Shown here: in pieces, positions 45,428 to 54,826 of the stretch
Layout of the letters: each line of letters starts with the position of its first letter
Numbering within the stretch: position 1 is the first letter of the stretch
Source of the DNA: Nostoc sp. FACHB-110
GTDB lineage: Bacteria > Cyanobacteriota > Cyanobacteriia > Cyanobacteriales > Nostocaceae
Direction: 5' to 3'
Length of the DNA stretch: 64,000 nucleotides
NCBI RefSeq assembly: GCF_014697425.1
Contig: NZ_JACJRU010000028.1
Span: 1 to 64,000 of the forward strand
Notes under the pieces: model-generated
What the model saw: only the letters and a program-made list of their open reading frames with translations
Databases searched by the model: none
Told to the model about the DNA's origin: nothing
Position numbers and translations under genes: made by a program

Positions 45428-46030
45428 ATGACTATGACCGCATTTCGAGTAGGTGTTGCTGGCCCTGTTGGTTCGGGGAAGACGGCGTTAGTAGATGCGT
45501 TGTGTAAAGCGTTACGCGACGAGTATCATATTGCAGTGGTGACGAATGATATTTATACTCAGGAAGATGCACAGTATTTAGTGCGTTCTCAGGCTTTACC
45601 AAGCGATCGCATTTTGGGTGTGGAAACTGGCGGCTGTCCGCACACAGCAATTCGTGAAGATGCTTCGATGAATCTGGCGGCAATTGAACAATTAGAACAG
45701 CGTTTCCTGAATTTAGATTTAGTCTTTTTAGAAAGCGGTGGCGATAATTTAGCCGCTACCTTTAGTCCTGAATTAGTAGATTTAACAATCTATGTGATTG
45801 ATGTGGCTGCTGGTGATAAAATTCCCCGCAAAGGTGGGCCAGGAATTACAAAATCTGATTTATTGGTGATTAATAAAATTGACCTTGCACCATTCGTCGG
45901 TGCAGATTTAGGCGTGATGGAAAGAGATGCTAAAAAAATGCGCGGTGAGAAACCTTTTATTTTTACAAATTTAAAAACTCAATCGGGTCTAGTAGATGTC
46001 ATTAACTTTGTGATTAAACATCTAGCATAA
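45428..46030 (+). CDS. ureG: Urease accessory GTPase UreG
   Basis: The 200-residue GTPase has a P-loop (GPVGSGKTALVD), the metal-binding CPH motif in GVETGGCPHTAIRED, the Walker-B-like LVFLESGGDNLAATFSP and the NKID guanine specificity motif (LLVINKIDLAP). It hydrolyses GTP to drive nickel delivery to urease. ATG codons at 45428 and 45434 are both possible. Unlike the compact ureE-ureF pair it is separated by a repeat, a small gene and 240 bp of spacer, so it may have its own promoter. Confidence 0.96.
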   Translation: MTMTAFRVGVAGPVGSGKTALVDALCKALRDEYHIAVVTNDIYTQEDAQYLVRSQALPSDRILGVETGGCPHTAIREDASMNLAAIEQLEQRFLNLDLVFLESGGDNLAATFSPELVDLTIYVIDVAAGDKIPRKGGPGITKSDLLVINKIDLAPFVGADLGVMERDAKKMRGEKPFIFTNLKTQSGLVDVINFVIKHLA

Positions 46031-46042
46031 AGAATACTGAAA

Positions 46043-46075
46043 AGATACCCGACTTATTGAATAAGCCGGGTATCT
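46043..46075 (+). terminator. Hairpin after ureG
   Basis: AGATACCCG pairs with CGGGTATCT, and the inner CTTATT pairs with AATAAG. It starts 13 bp after the ureG stop. It lacks a clear T-run but its position and strength fit a terminator. Confidence 0.6.
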
Positions 46076-46530
46076 GAAGTTTGCTTGTGTCAGGAAAATA
46101 AAGTCTAATATAATAGCAAATTTCTTTTCGTTTGCCTTCTACCTAGTGCTTTATTGTCGGATGATTTTCCTCCAGCTAAAGTTAACAAATGGTAGAGTTA
46201 AAATAAGTGAGAGCCTAAATAATTTATTTGGAATTGTAGAAATATTTGCCAACTAACTTCAGCACAGTTTAGTTGGATTTATCCAGTAAAGGTTATTCTT
46301 AACAACGCTTAAACTAACGTCTTGCCTCCTTAATAGACTGATGTCTATGAATGGGGCAGTCCTTAATTTATAGCTAAATCCATAATTCTTCAACTAAATA
46401 TTATCGAACTGCTAAACAGCAGCAATATGCAGTTCTTTTGTTTTTCATCATTAATCTAAATTTTTATGCTCACCTACCCTCGTCGATTGGCAGGGTAACT
46501 ACTCCTTTCAACTTCCCCAAGGATATAGCA
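46076..46530. other. Non-coding spacer before the poly-HAMP kinase
   Basis: About 455 bp with no supported gene or repeat. An in-frame TTG-initiated extension of the kinase from 46438 is open but looks non-conserved. The region should contain the kinase promoter. Confidence 0.45.
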
Positions 46531-49500
46531 ATGGCAACTGAACAGTTAACCAGAGAAAGCGATAATCTTGATTTAAAACAACTTCTAAAAACATTAACTG
46601 CTGTTAAAAAAGGTGACTTTTCTGTTCGGATGTCCGTAGACCATACTGGGCTAGCGGGTAAAATATCAGACACGCTCAATGAGATTATTGACCAAAATGA
46701 GCGTATGGCATTAGAGTTACAGCGCATTGGGAATGTGGTTGGCAAAGATGGGAAAATTACAGAAAGGGCATCTTTAGGCAATGTCCGTGGCTCTTGGGCA
46801 GATTGTGTTAATTCTGTCAACACCCTAATTACAGATTTAGTTCAACCGACTGCTGAGACTACCCGTGTAATTCGGTCGGTGGCGAATGGGGATTTATCTC
46901 AAACGATCGCTACAGAAATTGATGGTAAACCCCTCAAGGGTGAGTTTCTGCAAACGGCAAATATTGTTAACACAATGGTCGAACGTCTGGGTTCTTTTGC
47001 CTCAGAAGTAACCAGGGTGGCACGGGAAGTGGGAACGGAAGGGAAGTTGGGTGTACAAGCAGAAGTCAAAGGTGTGGCGGGGACGTGGAAAGACCTCACC
47101 GACAATGTGAATTTGATGGCGGGGAACCTGACAGGACAGGTACGAAATATTGCTGAGGTTGCAACGGCGATCGCAAATGGTGACTTATCGAAGAAGATTA
47201 CTGTAGACGTAAAAGGCGAAATTCTAGAGTTGAAAAACACCGTCAATACAATGGTGGATCAACTTAACTCTTTTGCATCAGAAGTAACCAGGGTAGCGCG
47301 GGAAGTGGGTACAGAAGGAAAATTAGGTGTACAAGCAGAAGTGCGAGGGGTGGCGGGGACTTGGAAAGACCTCACCGACAATGTGAATTTGATGGCGGGG
47401 AACCTGACAGGACAGGTAAGAAATATTGCGGAAGTGGCAACAGCGATCGCTAATGGTGACTTATCCAAAAAGATTACAGTAGATGTAAAAGGCGAAATTC
47501 TAGAGTTGAAAAACACCATCAATATCATGGTGGATCAACTGAGTTCCTTTGCATCAGAAGTAACTAGGGTGGCGCGGGAAGTAGGAAGTGAAGGGAAACT
47601 GGGCGTACAAGCGGATGTGCGGGGCGTTGCGGGTACGTGGAAGGATTTGACAGACTCGGTAAACTTCATGGCGGGAAGTTTGACAGCCCAAGTAAGAAAC
47701 ATTGCGGAAGTGACAACGGCGGTGGCGAATGGCGACTTGTCGAAGAAAATTACTGTGGATGTGAAGGGTGAGATTTTGGAGTTGAAAAACACTATTAATA
47801 CAATGGTGGATCAACTTAACTCTTTTGCATCAGAGGTAACTAGGGTAGCGCGGGAAGTGGGAACGGAAGGAAAACTGGGCGTACAAGCAGAAGTGCGAGG
47901 GGTGGCGGGGACGTGGAAAGACCTCACCGACAATGTGAATTTGATGGCGGGGAACCTGACAGGACAGGTAAGAAATATTGCGGAAGTGGCAACAGCGATC
48001 GCTAATGGTGACTTGTCGAAGAAAATTACTGTAGATGTGAAGGGCGAAATTTTTGAACTGAAAAACACCATCAATATTATGGTGGATCAACTGAGTTCCT
48101 TTGCATCAGAAGTAACGCGGGTAGCGAGGGAAGTAGGAAGTGAAGGGAAATTGGGCGTACAAGCAGATGTGCGGGGCGTGGCGGGTACGTGGAAGGATTT
48201 GACAGACTCGGTAAACTTCATGGCGGGAAGTTTGACAGCCCAAGTAAGAAACATTGCGGAAGTGACAACGGCGGTGGCGAATGGCGACTTGTCGAAGAAA
48301 ATTACTGTGGATGTGAAGGGTGAGATTTTGGAGTTGAAAAACACTATTAATACAATGGTGGATCAACTCAACTCCTTCGCATCGGAAGTAACGCGGGTGG
48401 CGCGAGAAGTGGGAAGTGAAGGGAAACTGGGCGTACAAGCAGAAGTGCGAGGCGTTGCGGGTACGTGGAAGGATTTGACAGACTCGGTAAACTTCATGGC
48501 GGGAAGTTTGACAGCCCAGGTAAGAAATATTGCTGATGTGACGACGGCGGTAGCGAATGGCGACTTGTCCAAGAAAATCACTGTGGATGTGAAGGGCGAA
48601 ATTTTAGAGTTGAAAAACACCATCAATACAATGGTGGATCAACTGAGTTCCTTTGCATCAGAAGTAACCAGGGTAGCCCGTGAGGTAGGAACAGAAGGAA
48701 AACTGGGCGTACAAGCAGAAGTGCGGGGTGTGGCGGGTACTTGGAAAGATTTGACAGGTGCGGTGAATATGATGGCGGGGAACCTCACCGACCAAGTACG
48801 TAGTATTGCGGAAGTTGCAACTGCGATCGCAAATGGTGACTTATCCAAGAAAATCACAGTCCAAGTCAAAGGTGAAATTCTCGAACTGAAAAACACCATC
48901 AATATCATGGTGGATCAGCTAAACTCCTTCGCCTCGGAAGTAACCAGGGTGGCGAGAGAAGTAGGAAGTGAGGGGAAACTGGGTGTACAAGCGGATGTGA
49001 AAGGTGTAGCCGGAACCTGGAAAGACCTCACCGACTCTGTGAACTTCATGGCGGGAAGTTTGACAGCCCAAGTAAGAAACATCGCGGCGGTAACAACGGC
49101 GGTAGCGAATGGCGACTTATCCAAGAAAATCTCCGTTGATGTGAAAGGGGAAATTCTCGAACTGAAAAACACCGTCAACACGATGGTAGATCAACTCAAC
49201 TCCTTCGCCTCGGAAGTAACGCGGGTGGCGCGAGAGGTGGGAACGGAAGGAAAATTAGGCGTACAAGCAGAAGTAAAAGGTGTTGCGGGTACGTGGAAAG
49301 ACCTCACCGACTCGGTAAACTTCATGGCGGGAAGCTTGACAGCCCAGGTGCGAAACATCGCGGATGTGACGACGGCGGTGGCGAATGGCGACTTGTCCAA
49401 AAAAATCACCGTTGATGTGAAGGGTGAAATTCTCGAACTGAAAAACACCATCAATACAATGGTGGATCAGTTGAACTCCTTCGCCTCGGAAGTAACGCGG

Positions 49501-52500
49501 GTAGCGCGGGAGGTGGGAACAGAAGGTAAATTGGGCGTACAAGCGTACGTCCGAGGGGTTGGCGGTACGTGGAAAGACCTCACCGACAACGTGAATTTAA
49601 TGGCGGGGAATTTGACAGCCCAGGTGCGGAATATTGCGGAAGTAACGAAGGCGGTGGCGAATGGTGACTTGTCGAAGAAAATCACGGTGGATGTAAAGGG
49701 TGAAATTCTCGACTTGAAAAACACCATTAACACAATGGTGGATCAACTTAGTTCCTTCGCCTCAGAAGTAACGCGGGTAGCGCGGGAAGTAGGAACGGAA
49801 GGTAAATTAGGCGGTCAAGCCTTGGTGCAAGGTGTGGCGGGTACATGGAAAGACCTCACCGACAATGTAAATTCAATGGCGGGGAACTTAACCGCCCAAG
49901 TGCGAGGGATTGCGCGAGTTGTCACCGCCGTGGCGAATGGCGACTTGAAGCGAAAATTGATGCTAGATGCGAAGGGTGAAATTGAAACCTTAGCAGAAAC
50001 TATCAATGAAATGATTGATACCCTAGCGACCTTCGCCAATCAGGTAACAACCGTAGCGCGGGAAGTGGGAATTGAAGGGAAGTTAGGCGGTCAAGCGAGG
50101 GTTCCAGGGGCAGCCGGAACGTGGAAAGACTTGACAGACAACGTAAACGAACTAGCAGCGACCCTGACAACTCAGTTACGCGCGATCGCTGAAGTAGCGA
50201 CAGCAGTAACAAAAGGTGACTTAACTCGCTCAATCTCCGTAGAAGCCCTAGGTGAAGTGGCAATCCTGAAAGACAACATCAACCAGATGATTGCCAACCT
50301 GCGCGAGACAACCCAAAAAAACACCGAACAGGACTGGTTAAAGACCAACCTGGCCAAATTTACCCGAATGCTGCAAGGTCAGCGCGACTTAGAAACTGTA
50401 TCCAAGCTAATTCTCTCGGAACTTGCACCACTGGTAGGGGCGCAACATGGCGTATTTTACTTAATGGATGCCGGGGAACAACAATCTTATTACCTCAAAC
50501 TCCTCAGCAGCTATGCCTACCGCGAACGCAAGCATTTAGCCAATCGCTTCCACTTAGGCGAAGGTTTGGTAGGACAATGTGCATTAGAAAAAGAGCGAAT
50601 TTTATTAACAGAAGTCCCGACAGATTACGTCAAAATTAGCTCTGGTTTAGGCGAATCGGCTCCTCTCAATGTTGTAGTTTTACCAGTCTTATTTGAAGGA
50701 CAAGTAACCGCAGTCATTGAGTTAGCGTCCTTCCGCCGCTTTAGCGAAATTCACTTAACATTCTTCGACCAACTCACCGAAAGTATTGCAATTGTGCTGA
50801 ATACGATCGCAGCTTCCATGCGTACCGAAGAATTGCTCAAACAATCCCAATCTTTGGCAGAAGAACTGCAAACCCAGCAAAACGAACTCAAAGAAACCAA
50901 CAAGCGCCTCGAACAACAAGCCCAATCTCTCAAAACTTCCGAAGATTTACTCAAGAAACAGCAAGAAGAACTCCAGCAAACCAACGCCGAACTCGAAGAA
51001 AAAGCCGAGTTGTTGGCACAGCAGAAAAAAGAAGTTGAGCGCAAAAACCGCGAAATCGAACAAGCTAGACGCTCTTTAGAAGAAAAAGCCGAACAATTGG
51101 CACTCTCATCCAAATATAAATCAGAGTTTTTGGCGAATATGTCCCACGAACTGCGGACACCGCTAAATAGCTTGTTAATCTTGGCTAAGTTATTGACAGA
51201 TAACATCGATGGCAACCTCAGCACTAAACAAGTTGAATATAGCCGCACCATTTACTCTGCTGGTAATGACTTATTAGCACTCATCAATGACATCCTCGAC
51301 CTCGCCAAAATCGAATCGGGAACCATGTCAATTGATATGTCGCAAATGCTAGTCACAGATTTGCGCGACCAGACAGAGCGCACCTTCCGCCAAATTGCCC
51401 AAGACAAAGGACTCAACTTCAACATTGAATTAGCTCCTGAATTACCCAAAGCGATTTACACCGACCCAAAACGCTTGCAACAAGTCCTAAAAAACCTACT
51501 TTCCAACGCTTTTAAATTTACAGAACGGGGCGAAGTGCGTTTACGAGTCGAAGTCGCCAAGCAGGGCTGGAGTATTAATCAAGAAACCTTAAACCGGGCT
51601 TCCCTGGTAGTTGCCTTTTCTGTAATTGACACTGGGATTGGTATTGCACCTGAAAAACAAAAGGTCATTTTTGAAGCCTTCCAACAAGCCGATGGTACTA
51701 CTAGCCGCAAATACGGCGGGACTGGCTTAGGCTTATCTATCAGTCGGGAAATTGCCCGTCTATTTGGCGGCGAAATTACTTTAGAAAGCAATGTAGCGCA
51801 AGGTAGCACCTTCACCTTCTACTTGCCTCAATTTAATGCTGAGACAAGATTAGTTAATCCTGAGCCAACAGCACAGTTATTACTCAATCCGCCATCATCT
51901 CTACTGTTTCCCACTACAGCTACAACTCCCACAACAGAATTGGCAGTAATACCAACAACAGTAGCTGCAACTGAGGTAGTTTCGTCTGTAACACCGATAA
52001 TTCTGCCCAATCCGCACACCCCCTTACTAGAAGACGATCGCACCGAAATCGAAAGCGGCGATCGCGTATTGTTAATTATTGAGGATGACATTAACTTTGC
52101 GCGCATCTTATTAGAAATGGCGCATGAGCAAGGATTTAAGGTCGTTACTGCTCAAAATGGCAGCAATGGACTCGCCCTCGCCCAGCAATTTCTACCTGTG
52201 GGGATTTTGCTAGACATCCACTTACCAGATATGGACGGTTGGACGGTACTAGATCGTTTAAAACATGACCCCAATACCCGCCATATTCCTGTACATATCA
52301 TGACCGTCGAAGAAGGACGGCGGCGGAGTTTGCAACTAGGAGCCTTGGCATATTTGCAAAAACCTGCCAGCAGCGAGAGCATATCTGAAGCGTTAAACAA
52401 AATCAAAGGTTTCGTTGACCGTCGGGTGAAGAACTTGCTAGTCGTAGAAGATGACGACACTCAACGCCATAGCATTGTTGAATTAATTGGCAATAGCGAT

Positions 52501-53232
52501 GTTGCTACTACTGCTGTCGCCACCGGACACGAAGCCCTAGCCGCTATTACTTCCCAGCAATTTGATTGTCTCGTCCTTGATTTAGGCTTGCCAGATATGA
52601 ATGGGTTTGAACTGCTTCAGCAAATCAAGCAATTACCTCATGGCGAAGCTTTACCCATCATTATTTACACTGGTATCGAATTGACCAAAGCCCAAGAAAC
52701 AGAATTACGCAGGATTACAGAAACCATTATAGTCAAAGATGTGCGATCGCCCGAACGCCTGCTAGACGAAACCACATTGTTCCTGCACCGTGTCCAGTCA
52801 GCCTTACCAGAACCCAAGCGGCAAATACTTGAACAACTACATTCGCGGGACTATATACTGACGAACAAAAAAGTATTAATTATCGATGATGATGTCCGTA
52901 ATATTTTTGCCCTAACCAGTATGCTAGAGCGTTATCAAATGCAGGTTATCTATGCAGAAAATGGCAGAGACGGCATCATAATGTTAGAAACTACACCCGA
53001 GATTGATGTGGTGTTAATGGATGTGATGATGCCAGAAATGGATGGTTACGAAACAACCAGGCAAATCCGCCAAAACGAGCAATTTAAAACTTTACCAATT
53101 ATTGCCCTCACCGCGAAAGCTATGCAAGGCGATCGTGAAAAATGTATCGAATCAGGTGCATCAGACTACATCACCAAACCTGTAGATATTGAGCAATTAC
53201 TTTCTTTACTCAGAGTTTGGTTATACAGATAA
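46531..53232 (+). CDS. Soluble poly-HAMP hybrid histidine kinase with three receivers
   Basis: The ATG at 46531 is chosen because AAGGA lies eight bases upstream and the product starts MATEQLTRESDNLD (2233 residues). No membrane segment is present. After an N-terminal HAMP-like part (about 15-150) come twelve 92-residue HAMP repeats (about 151-1254), each with SFASEVTRVAREVG, GVAGTWKDLT and NGDLSKKITV. Then follow GAF (about 1265-1430), coiled coil (about 1430-1520), HisKA (about 1525-1590; MSHELRTPLNS), HATPase (about 1635-1765; DTGIGI, GTGLGLSIS) and three receivers (about 1843-1960, 1967-2085, 2112-2230) with acceptors in LLDIHLPDMDG, VLDLGLPDMNG and LMDVMMPEMDG. The layout resembles fungal Nik1/Os-1 osmosensing kinases. 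The input is unknown. Confidence 0.95.
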   Translation: MATEQLTRESDNLDLKQLLKTLTAVKKGDFSVRMSVDHTGLAGKISDTLNEIIDQNERMALELQRIGNVVGKDGKITERASLGNVRGSWADCVNSVNTLITDLVQPTAETTRVIRSVANGDLSQTIATEIDGKPLKGEFLQTANIVNTMVERLGSFASEVTRVAREVGTEGKLGVQAEVKGVAGTWKDLTDNVNLMAGNLTGQVRNIAEVATAIANGDLSKKITVDVKGEILELKNTVNTMVDQLNSFASEVTRVAREVGTEGKLGVQAEVRGVAGTWKDLTDNVNLMAGNLTGQVRNIAEVATAIANGDLSKKITVDVKGEILELKNTINIMVDQLSSFASEVTRVAREVGSEGKLGVQADVRGVAGTWKDLTDSVNFMAGSLTAQVRNIAEVTTAVANGDLSKKITVDVKGEILELKNTINTMVDQLNSFASEVTRVAREVGTEGKLGVQAEVRGVAGTWKDLTDNVNLMAGNLTGQVRNIAEVATAIANGDLSKKITVDVKGEIFELKNTINIMVDQLSSFASEVTRVAREVGSEGKLGVQADVRGVAGTWKDLTDSVNFMAGSLTAQVRNIAEVTTAVANGDLSKKITVDVKGEILELKNTINTMVDQLNSFASEVTRVAREVGSEGKLGVQAEVRGVAGTWKDLTDSVNFMAGSLTAQVRNIADVTTAVANGDLSKKITVDVKGEILELKNTINTMVDQLSSFASEVTRVAREVGTEGKLGVQAEVRGVAGTWKDLTGAVNMMAGNLTDQVRSIAEVATAIANGDLSKKITVQVKGEILELKNTINIMVDQLNSFASEVTRVAREVGSEGKLGVQADVKGVAGTWKDLTDSVNFMAGSLTAQVRNIAAVTTAVANGDLSKKISVDVKGEILELKNTVNTMVDQLNSFASEVTRVAREVGTEGKLGVQAEVKGVAGTWKDLTDSVNFMAGSLTAQVRNIADVTTAVANGDLSKKITVDVKGEILELKNTINTMVDQLNSFASEVTRVAREVGTEGKLGVQAYVRGVGGTWKDLTDNVNLMAGNLTAQVRNIAEVTKAVANGDLSKKITVDVKGEILDLKNTINTMVDQLSSFASEVTRVAREVGTEGKLGGQALVQGVAGTWKDLTDNVNSMAGNLTAQVRGIARVVTAVANGDLKRKLMLDAKGEIETLAETINEMIDTLATFANQVTTVAREVGIEGKLGGQARVPGAAGTWKDLTDNVNELAATLTTQLRAIAEVATAVTKGDLTRSISVEALGEVAILKDNINQMIANLRETTQKNTEQDWLKTNLAKFTRMLQGQRDLETVSKLILSELAPLVGAQHGVFYLMDAGEQQSYYLKLLSSYAYRERKHLANRFHLGEGLVGQCALEKERILLTEVPTDYVKISSGLGESAPLNVVVLPVLFEGQVTAVIELASFRRFSEIHLTFFDQLTESIAIVLNTIAASMRTEELLKQSQSLAEELQTQQNELKETNKRLEQQAQSLKTSEDLLKKQQEELQQTNAELEEKAELLAQQKKEVERKNREIEQARRSLEEKAEQLALSSKYKSEFLANMSHELRTPLNSLLILAKLLTDNIDGNLSTKQVEYSRTIYSAGNDLLALINDILDLAKIESGTMSIDMSQMLVTDLRDQTERTFRQIAQDKGLNFNIELAPELPKAIYTDPKRLQQVLKNLLSNAFKFTERGEVRLRVEVAKQGWSINQETLNRASLVVAFSVIDTGIGIAPEKQKVIFEAFQQADGTTSRKYGGTGLGLSISREIARLFGGEITLESNVAQGSTFTFYLPQFNAETRLVNPEPTAQLLLNPPSSLLFPTTATTPTTELAVIPTTVAATEVVSSVTPIILPNPHTPLLEDDRTEIESGDRVLLIIEDDINFARILLEMAHEQGFKVVTAQNGSNGLALAQQFLPVGILLDIHLPDMDGWTVLDRLKHDPNTRHIPVHIMTVEEGRRRSLQLGALAYLQKPASSESISEALNKIKGFVDRRVKNLLVVEDDDTQRHSIVELIGNSDVATTAVATGHEALAAITSQQFDCLVLDLGLPDMNGFELLQQIKQLPHGEALPIIIYTGIELTKAQETELRRITETIIVKDVRSPERLLDETTLFLHRVQSALPEPKRQILEQLHSRDYILTNKKVLIIDDDVRNIFALTSMLERYQMQVIYAENGRDGIIMLETTPEIDVVLMDVMMPEMDGYETTRQIRQNEQFKTLPIIALTAKAMQGDREKCIESGASDYITKPVDIEQLLSLLRVWLYR
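46981..50292 (+). repeat. Twelve tandem 276-bp HAMP-encoding repeats
   Basis: Units begin every 276 bp from 46981 (47257, 47533, ... 50017), each 92 codons with no length change. Units 2 to 9 share long identical nucleotide blocks; units 11 and 12 and the preceding N-terminal part are more diverged. This pattern points to repeated duplication or gene conversion of the central units. Confidence 0.95.
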
Positions 53233-53248
53233 ATTCTCAAAACAAAAA

Positions 53249-53290
53249 CCCCACCCTATTATTAATGCCAAAAAAGGATATAGTGTGGGG
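53249..53290 (-). terminator. Shared terminator between convergent genes
   Basis: CCCCAC and CTAT (53249-53259) pair with ATAG and GTGGGG (53280-53290). On the minus strand the hairpin is followed by TTTTTGTTTTG, making it a good terminator for the leftward membrane-protein gene. It also lies 17 bp after the kinase stop and could serve both. Confidence 0.75.
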
Positions 53291-53323
53291 CTTGATTGTT
53301 TGTGACAGAATAAGACTGGCAAT

Positions 53324-53731
53324 TTAACCAAAAGCAAAATTGTATAAAACTACAAAATTTACCAACGGCACAATCATCAATAAAATTAACCAAGGATTCT
53401 TGCCCAACTTTTTGACAATGTTGACAAAAGCAATAATTAAGAAAATTAATGCCACAAAATTAACTAAAGGAATGAAAAGACCAATAATCCACCAAGGTGA
53501 TTGATCCCCGGCTTTGTACATAATCCAGGTATTTAAAATTGGAACCCAAGCAAACCAAGCGTCAGATTGTCCTAACTTTTGATAAATGTTGTAAAAGCAA
53601 TAGGAACCAAAGATATAGCCTGCTACACCAAATATAAAACCCAATAAACTGCCAGCAGTGCTACCACCAGAACCTTGGTCAGACTGAGCCAAAAGATAAA
53701 CCAAACTCAAAGTATGATTTAGTAAAAACAT
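53324..53731 (-). CDS. DUF5684-like small membrane protein
   Basis: The 135-residue protein has about three or four hydrophobic segments. Characteristic phrases are KLGQSDAWFAWVPILNTWIM and WWIIGLFIPLVNFVALI, followed by VKKLGKNPWLILLMIVPLVNF. The pattern of a soluble-looking AW.P..N motif followed by WW and P.VN helices matches DUF5684. Function is unknown. It is divergent from the acetamidase gene, with a shared 104-bp promoter region. Confidence 0.7.
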   Translation of the reverse strand: MFLLNHTLSLVYLLAQSDQGSGGSTAGSLLGFIFGVAGYIFGSYCFYNIYQKLGQSDAWFAWVPILNTWIMYKAGDQSPWWIIGLFIPLVNFVALIFLIIAFVNIVKKLGKNPWLILLMIVPLVNFVVLYNFAFG

Positions 53732-53751
53732 CGTATTCTTAAAATCAACAA

Positions 53752-53765
53752 GTAGTTACAGCTAC
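53752..53765. promoter_or_regulatory. NtcA-like site (GTA-N8-TAC)
   Basis: The sequence GTAGTTACAGCTAC fits the consensus of the cyanobacterial nitrogen regulator NtcA. It lies 70 bp upstream of the acetamidase/formamidase start. A TAATAT -10-like box is at 53795-53800; the gap of 29 bases is longer than the roughly 22 usual for activated promoters, so binding is plausible but not assured. Confidence 0.4.
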
Positions 53766-53772
53766 CTTAGTA

Positions 53773-53795
53773 ACATAAGAAAAAATTTCTTATGT
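53773..53795. promoter_or_regulatory. Perfect 10-bp palindrome in divergent promoter
   Basis: ACATAAGAAA and TTTCTTATGT form a perfect inverted repeat around three A residues. It lies between the two divergent start codons and overlaps the presumed -10 region. It could be an operator; the protein that would bind it is unknown. Confidence 0.45.
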
Positions 53796-53835
53796 AATAT
53801 TTTTAACAAAACTTTGGTTTTCCAAAACAAGGGTA

Positions 53836-54798
53836 ATGACTAATCACATATTAAAAGCCACCAAAGATACGGTTCATCTTGGTGGGTTTTCTCATCTTTT
53901 ACAACCAGCGTTGAGCGTTGACTCTGGCGATACCATCGATGTAGAAACTTATACTGGCTATTATATTTACGACCAAGCACCGCCAGATTTTCTGACACCA
54001 GAGTTTGTTGATATTTGCCAAAACTTACCATCACAACGCAAAGTAGCAGGCGGGCCGCATTTACTCACAGGGCCGATTTATGTGCGAGATGCCGAACCAG
54101 GTGATGTTTTAGAAGTAAGATTAGAGGCGATCGCACCTAGTTTACCAGTTGGCTTTAATGCTATTCGTACAGGTTGGGGAGCCTTACCAGCACAATTTAC
54201 TCAACCTGCATTAAGATTTATTCCCTTAGATTTAGCCAATAATCTTGCCGAATTTCCATCTCTTAGCGGGATTCAAATTCCCATAAAACCATTTTTTGGT
54301 ATTTTAGGTGTCGCCACAGCCGAAAGCGATCGCAATTCCATTCCCCCTGGTTGTTATGGTGGTAACATTGATAACCGTGAACTCCAAGCAGGTTCTCGGT
54401 TATTTTTGCCAATTTACGTCCCTGGCGCATTATTCTCTATAGGTGATGGTCATTCAGCCCAGGGCGATGGCGAAGTTAACGTAACTGCAATTGAAACTTC
54501 GATGAATGGTAGAATATCCTTGATATTACGCAAAGATTTGTCATTTGCCACACCTATTGCTGAGACACCTACTGATATTATCACAATGGGCTTTGCTGAT
54601 ACTTTAGATGCTGCCCTAGAACAAGCTTTAAAAAATATGATTAACTTTCTCGAAATTTTTGCTAACTTATCGCCAGAAGATGCTTATGTATTGTGTAGTT
54701 TAGCTGTAAACTTTCGCATCACCCAAGTTGTAAATACTCCTCAAAAAGGTGTTCACGGTATGCTACCTAAATCAATATTCTCACCTAAAATTAGTTGA
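53836..54798 (+). CDS. Acetamidase/formamidase family protein
   Basis: The 320-residue protein matches the FmdA/AmdA family: VDSGDTIDVETYTGYY, GPHLLTGPIYVRDAEPGDVLEVRL, FFGILGVA, the GGNIDNRELQAGSRLFLPIYVPGALFSIGDGHSAQGDGE region typed here in pieces (GGNIDNREL, GALFSIGDGHSAQGDGE) and DAYVLCSLAVNFRITQVVN. Such enzymes hydrolyse formamide or acetamide to ammonia and the acid, so with the urease accessory genes it may help use simple amides as nitrogen sources. An NtcA-like site upstream fits that idea. AAGGG precedes the ATG. Confidence 0.88.
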   Translation: MTNHILKATKDTVHLGGFSHLLQPALSVDSGDTIDVETYTGYYIYDQAPPDFLTPEFVDICQNLPSQRKVAGGPHLLTGPIYVRDAEPGDVLEVRLEAIAPSLPVGFNAIRTGWGALPAQFTQPALRFIPLDLANNLAEFPSLSGIQIPIKPFFGILGVATAESDRNSIPPGCYGGNIDNRELQAGSRLFLPIYVPGALFSIGDGHSAQGDGEVNVTAIETSMNGRISLILRKDLSFATPIAETPTDIITMGFADTLDAALEQALKNMINFLEIFANLSPEDAYVLCSLAVNFRITQVVNTPQKGVHGMLPKSIFSPKIS

Positions 54799-54826
54799 TA
54801 ATTCAACAACAAACAAAGATTTTTGT

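Noticed and set aside
47259..49733. A ladder of minus-strand open frames of 85-90 codons every 276 bp opposite the poly-HAMP kinase
   Set aside because: They repeat with the kinase units and are a by-product of codon use in the repeated HAMP sequence, not genes.
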